In this document: positions 61,548-64,000 of the stretch, piece after piece
Position numbering within the stretch: the first letter of the stretch is position 1
Layout: each line of letters starts with the position of its first letter
Origin: Adineta ricciae
Lineage: Eukaryota > Rotifera > Eurotatoria > Adinetida > Adinetidae
DNA: 64,000 nucleotides
Assembly (NCBI GenBank): GCA_905250025.1
Contig: CAJNOJ010000047.1
Span: 372,001 to 436,000, forward strand
Direction: 5' to 3'
Translations under genes and position numbers: made by a program
The notes under the pieces: generated by a model
The model's input: only the letters and a program-made list of their open reading frames with translations
The model's database searches: none
Told to the model about the DNA's origin: nothing

Positions 61548-64000
61548 ATGTTATCTTTATATCTGTTATTAATACTTTATCTTACTCAACATATATTAAC
61601 TGATCAATGTCCATCGACTAATTCTTGTAAATGCTCGTCAGATTTGACCATAATCTCATGTACAAATCAGCAGTTGACCGATGAATTTTTTCTTAATCTT
61701 GACGTTCATTTTCCGAAGTCGACAATCGTTTTGAATCTTTCATCAAATTCGTTCTCATCGATTAATTCCTTGGCAAATCTGGATAATCTTCAAACACTCG
61801 ATCTATCTTCCAATAAACTTCAATCATTACCGTCGAATTTATTTTCCAAATTTCCACAATTATCTTCTTTGTACGTTCAAAATAACTTTCTCAAAACAAT
61901 TCCCAACACATTCAATGAAATCTCGAATATTAATCTCGATCTTTCCAACAATCCGATCAATTGTACATGTCAATTGAAATGGATTATCAAATGGTTCGAA
62001 ACAATCAATCTCCGGAGTCCGATTAACTGTAAAGAAAAAGATTTCTGTGCAAATAAAAAGAATTTTCTTCATATTACACCCGAACAATCACAAATCGTTT
62101 ACGAAAACGATTCTTTTACGTTGAAATGCTCGTCGAATACAAAAGTTTTCTGGACATTGAACAATGAATTCTACTCCGGCACATCAGATATCTTCATTCC
62201 ACGTCTACAATCGAATCATTCAGGTTTATGGACATGTCATAGTTTAAATCAAAATCGTTCCGTCTCATTGCATGTATTAAACACTCAATTGAATCATTTC
62301 TGTCAATCCATACAAATGGATACATCAAAAGGATACTTTTATTGGCCACGAACATTAACTGGCCAAACCATTCAAGTCAAATGTCCATTTGGGTCGGCAG
62401 CTTGGTTTGAATATGACGCTCAAGCATCGTATACATGTTCAAAGAATCGGCAATGGGTTGATTTAGATTTGTCTCAATGTGGATTTCGAACGAATATTTC
62501 ACGAGAATTTGATCGAATCTTATCGCATAATCAAACAAATTTGCTATCGAAACTGGTTACTTACATATCAAAGATAAATCTCGATGAATTTCAATTCGAT
62601 GATATTATTTTTCTAATCGATTTGATCGATGAGGAACAAAGCAAGTATTTGACATCCAGGAAGAATATCGAAGAAATCTCCATGTTAATCTATCGTCTAA
62701 CGGATTTTATTCTACAAGTTAAACAACATTTTCCTATTATAAAGGAATATCAATCAGCATTGAATCGATTGAGATCAATCTTAGAACAACTATTGAATAT
62801 TACTAATCATTCATGGGTTTATGTTGGCAAACAATTAACAGCGATGACGTTAGAATCACCATTACCACCAACGGTATGTTTTATACCAAATCGACCTTTG
62901 TTAACAATCATTTGTGGAATTGTTAATCGACATTTTAAACGACATGAAGCGAAATTAGCAACAATTCAATTCCCATCTCGAATCAACAACAGTACAAATC
63001 AATCGTCAACGTATAAGATCATCTTCTATCGGCAGTCGACGTTGTTCACACCGAATTCGAAGAATAATGAGAGTCCTGTTGTTTATATGAAACCAGGTAA
63101 GATCGAAGAATAACTTTGAGAATTGCTCAATGAATGGTGAAGCCAAATTAATCAATTGTTATTCTTCTTTTATAAGTAGAACATTGAAATAATGAAAGAA
63201 TTACGTCATTTTTCTCCCAAACTGATGCTAGTTGTTTTTCTTGTAGTAACAACAAGTAAATCCAATGTAGAACTAACGTTTTATGGCGGATCTAATCGTG
63301 GATTGATTGGAGTATGGAATCCAAATGGAACTTCTTGGCAAATGGATTCGTCACTTTGTAAAATAAATCATCAAGTACGAACATTTGAGAATTGTCAATG
63401 AAAATTAGTTGTCATCTTTTCAGAGTATCGATTCCATATCAACAGATTGTCTATTGACGAAAACAAACCCTTTAATTCTCACATATACGAACAATTTCGA
63501 CGAAAATAAAATATTATTTTTGAATACAAATTACTTGGAATTAGCAATCTACGTTTCATCAATAATTGCTTCGGCTTGTTTTTGTATTTGTATATTTTTT
63601 TACATTTGTTGTCATCAGTATGTTATCTTCTCCTTTCGAAATGAACAATTGATTTCTTTTCTTTACAGAGTTTATCTAATGCCAAGAAGTTTCTTCCATT
63701 GTTTAATCAATTATTGGCTTAGTTTAGCTATTTTATTTCCTTTATTCGCCTTCGGTATAAGACAAAGCCAATATCTATTTTTCTGTCAATTCGTTTCCAT
63801 TGCTCTTCATTATCTTTGTCTAACAGCGATAATTTGGTTAACATTATTCACATAGTATGTCAAATTCATCTTTTGTTTTGGTTTGCTCTTGAAATCAACG
63901 ATTTTTTTAGCTGTATTTGGCAAAAACTCTATGTTATTTGGTCGGGTAAAGGTCATGGAGATGATGCAGATGGCAATCCGAAATCTTCCGTGACGATTGT
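61548..64000 (+). CDS. ADGRA-type adhesion GPCR, 3' part cut by window edge
   Basis: Adhesion G-protein-coupled receptor with the domain order of ADGRA2/ADGRA3 (GPR124/GPR125), which act in Wnt and planar polarity signalling. Exons: 61548-63096, 63247-63374, 63424-63617, 63669-63854, 63911 to the edge. A signal peptide covers residues 1-18. LRRs lie at ~50-150 (LQTLDLSSNKLQSLPSNLFS) with C-terminal cap (NCTCQLKWIIKWF). An Ig domain follows at ~175-245 (FTLKCSS ... SGLWTCHS), then a hormone-receptor-like Cys domain ~255-315 (YFYWPRTLTGQT, SYTCSKNRQW). A GAIN-like region ends in a degenerate GPS without the HL/T cleavage site (DSSLCKINHQ, STDCLLTK). Three TM helices are seen before the edge (VSSIIASACFCICIFFYICC; FHCLINYWLSLAILFPLFAF; ALHYLCLTAIIWLTLFTY). 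The 51-nt intron 63618-63668 is in frame and stop-free. Confidence 0.88.

Overview
This is a eukaryotic nuclear window from a small invertebrate genome. It is A+T-rich, nearly all introns are 48-60 nt GT-AG introns, and single-copy animal genes sit on both strands. Two plant-type basic secretory proteins and a bacterial/plant-type D-cysteine desulfhydrase are present. Together these best fit a bdelloid rotifer such as Adineta or Rotaria; this is inference, since no rRNA or mitochondrial marker is present.

Left third (1-22 kb): a minus-strand coiled-coil gene is cut by the left edge. A tight plus-strand cluster follows: histidyl-tRNA synthetase, a PLP-dependent D-cysteine desulfhydrase-like enzyme, the Ragulator subunit LAMTOR4 and the checkpoint clamp subunit RAD9. 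Then come a CTCF-like zinc-finger gene, a MAPK-phosphatase-like DUSP, a small minus-strand unknown, and an EFA6/PSD-type gene (PDZ, start of Sec7, PH, coiled coil) whose Sec7 core is missing.

Middle (22-43 kb): minus-strand METAP1, SGSM3 (TBC-SH3-RUN) and SEC61G. Then a plus-strand unknown, two basic secretory protein genes with HExxH zinc-peptidase motifs, a minus-strand CLN8-like TLC gene, a four-TM protein, a proline-rich protein with three ~69-residue repeats, and a single-LIM muscle-type protein.

Right third (43-64 kb): a PACSIN-like F-BAR protein without SH3, an intronless type I membrane protein, ALIX/PDCD6IP with 14 coding exons, a small Tyr/Pro/Gly-rich protein, a minus-strand tandem of three related two-TM large-ectodomain units (the last joined to FG-GAP repeats), and an ADGRA-type adhesion GPCR (LRR-Ig-HormR-GAIN-7TM) cut by the right edge.

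Main cross-cutting observation: the window holds exactly four ambiguous bases (11311, 19155, 56713, 59039). Each falls where a recognisable gene loses an expected stretch: CTCF fingers, the Sec7 core, and two ectodomains. These single Ns are probably collapsed assembly gaps, and gene models crossing them should not be read as real domain losses until checked. Second, many introns are multiples of three without stops (METAP1, ADGRA), so open frames overstate exon content; coordinates below use splice sites checked by frame and homology. No rRNA, tRNA, CRISPR array or intact transposon was recognised.
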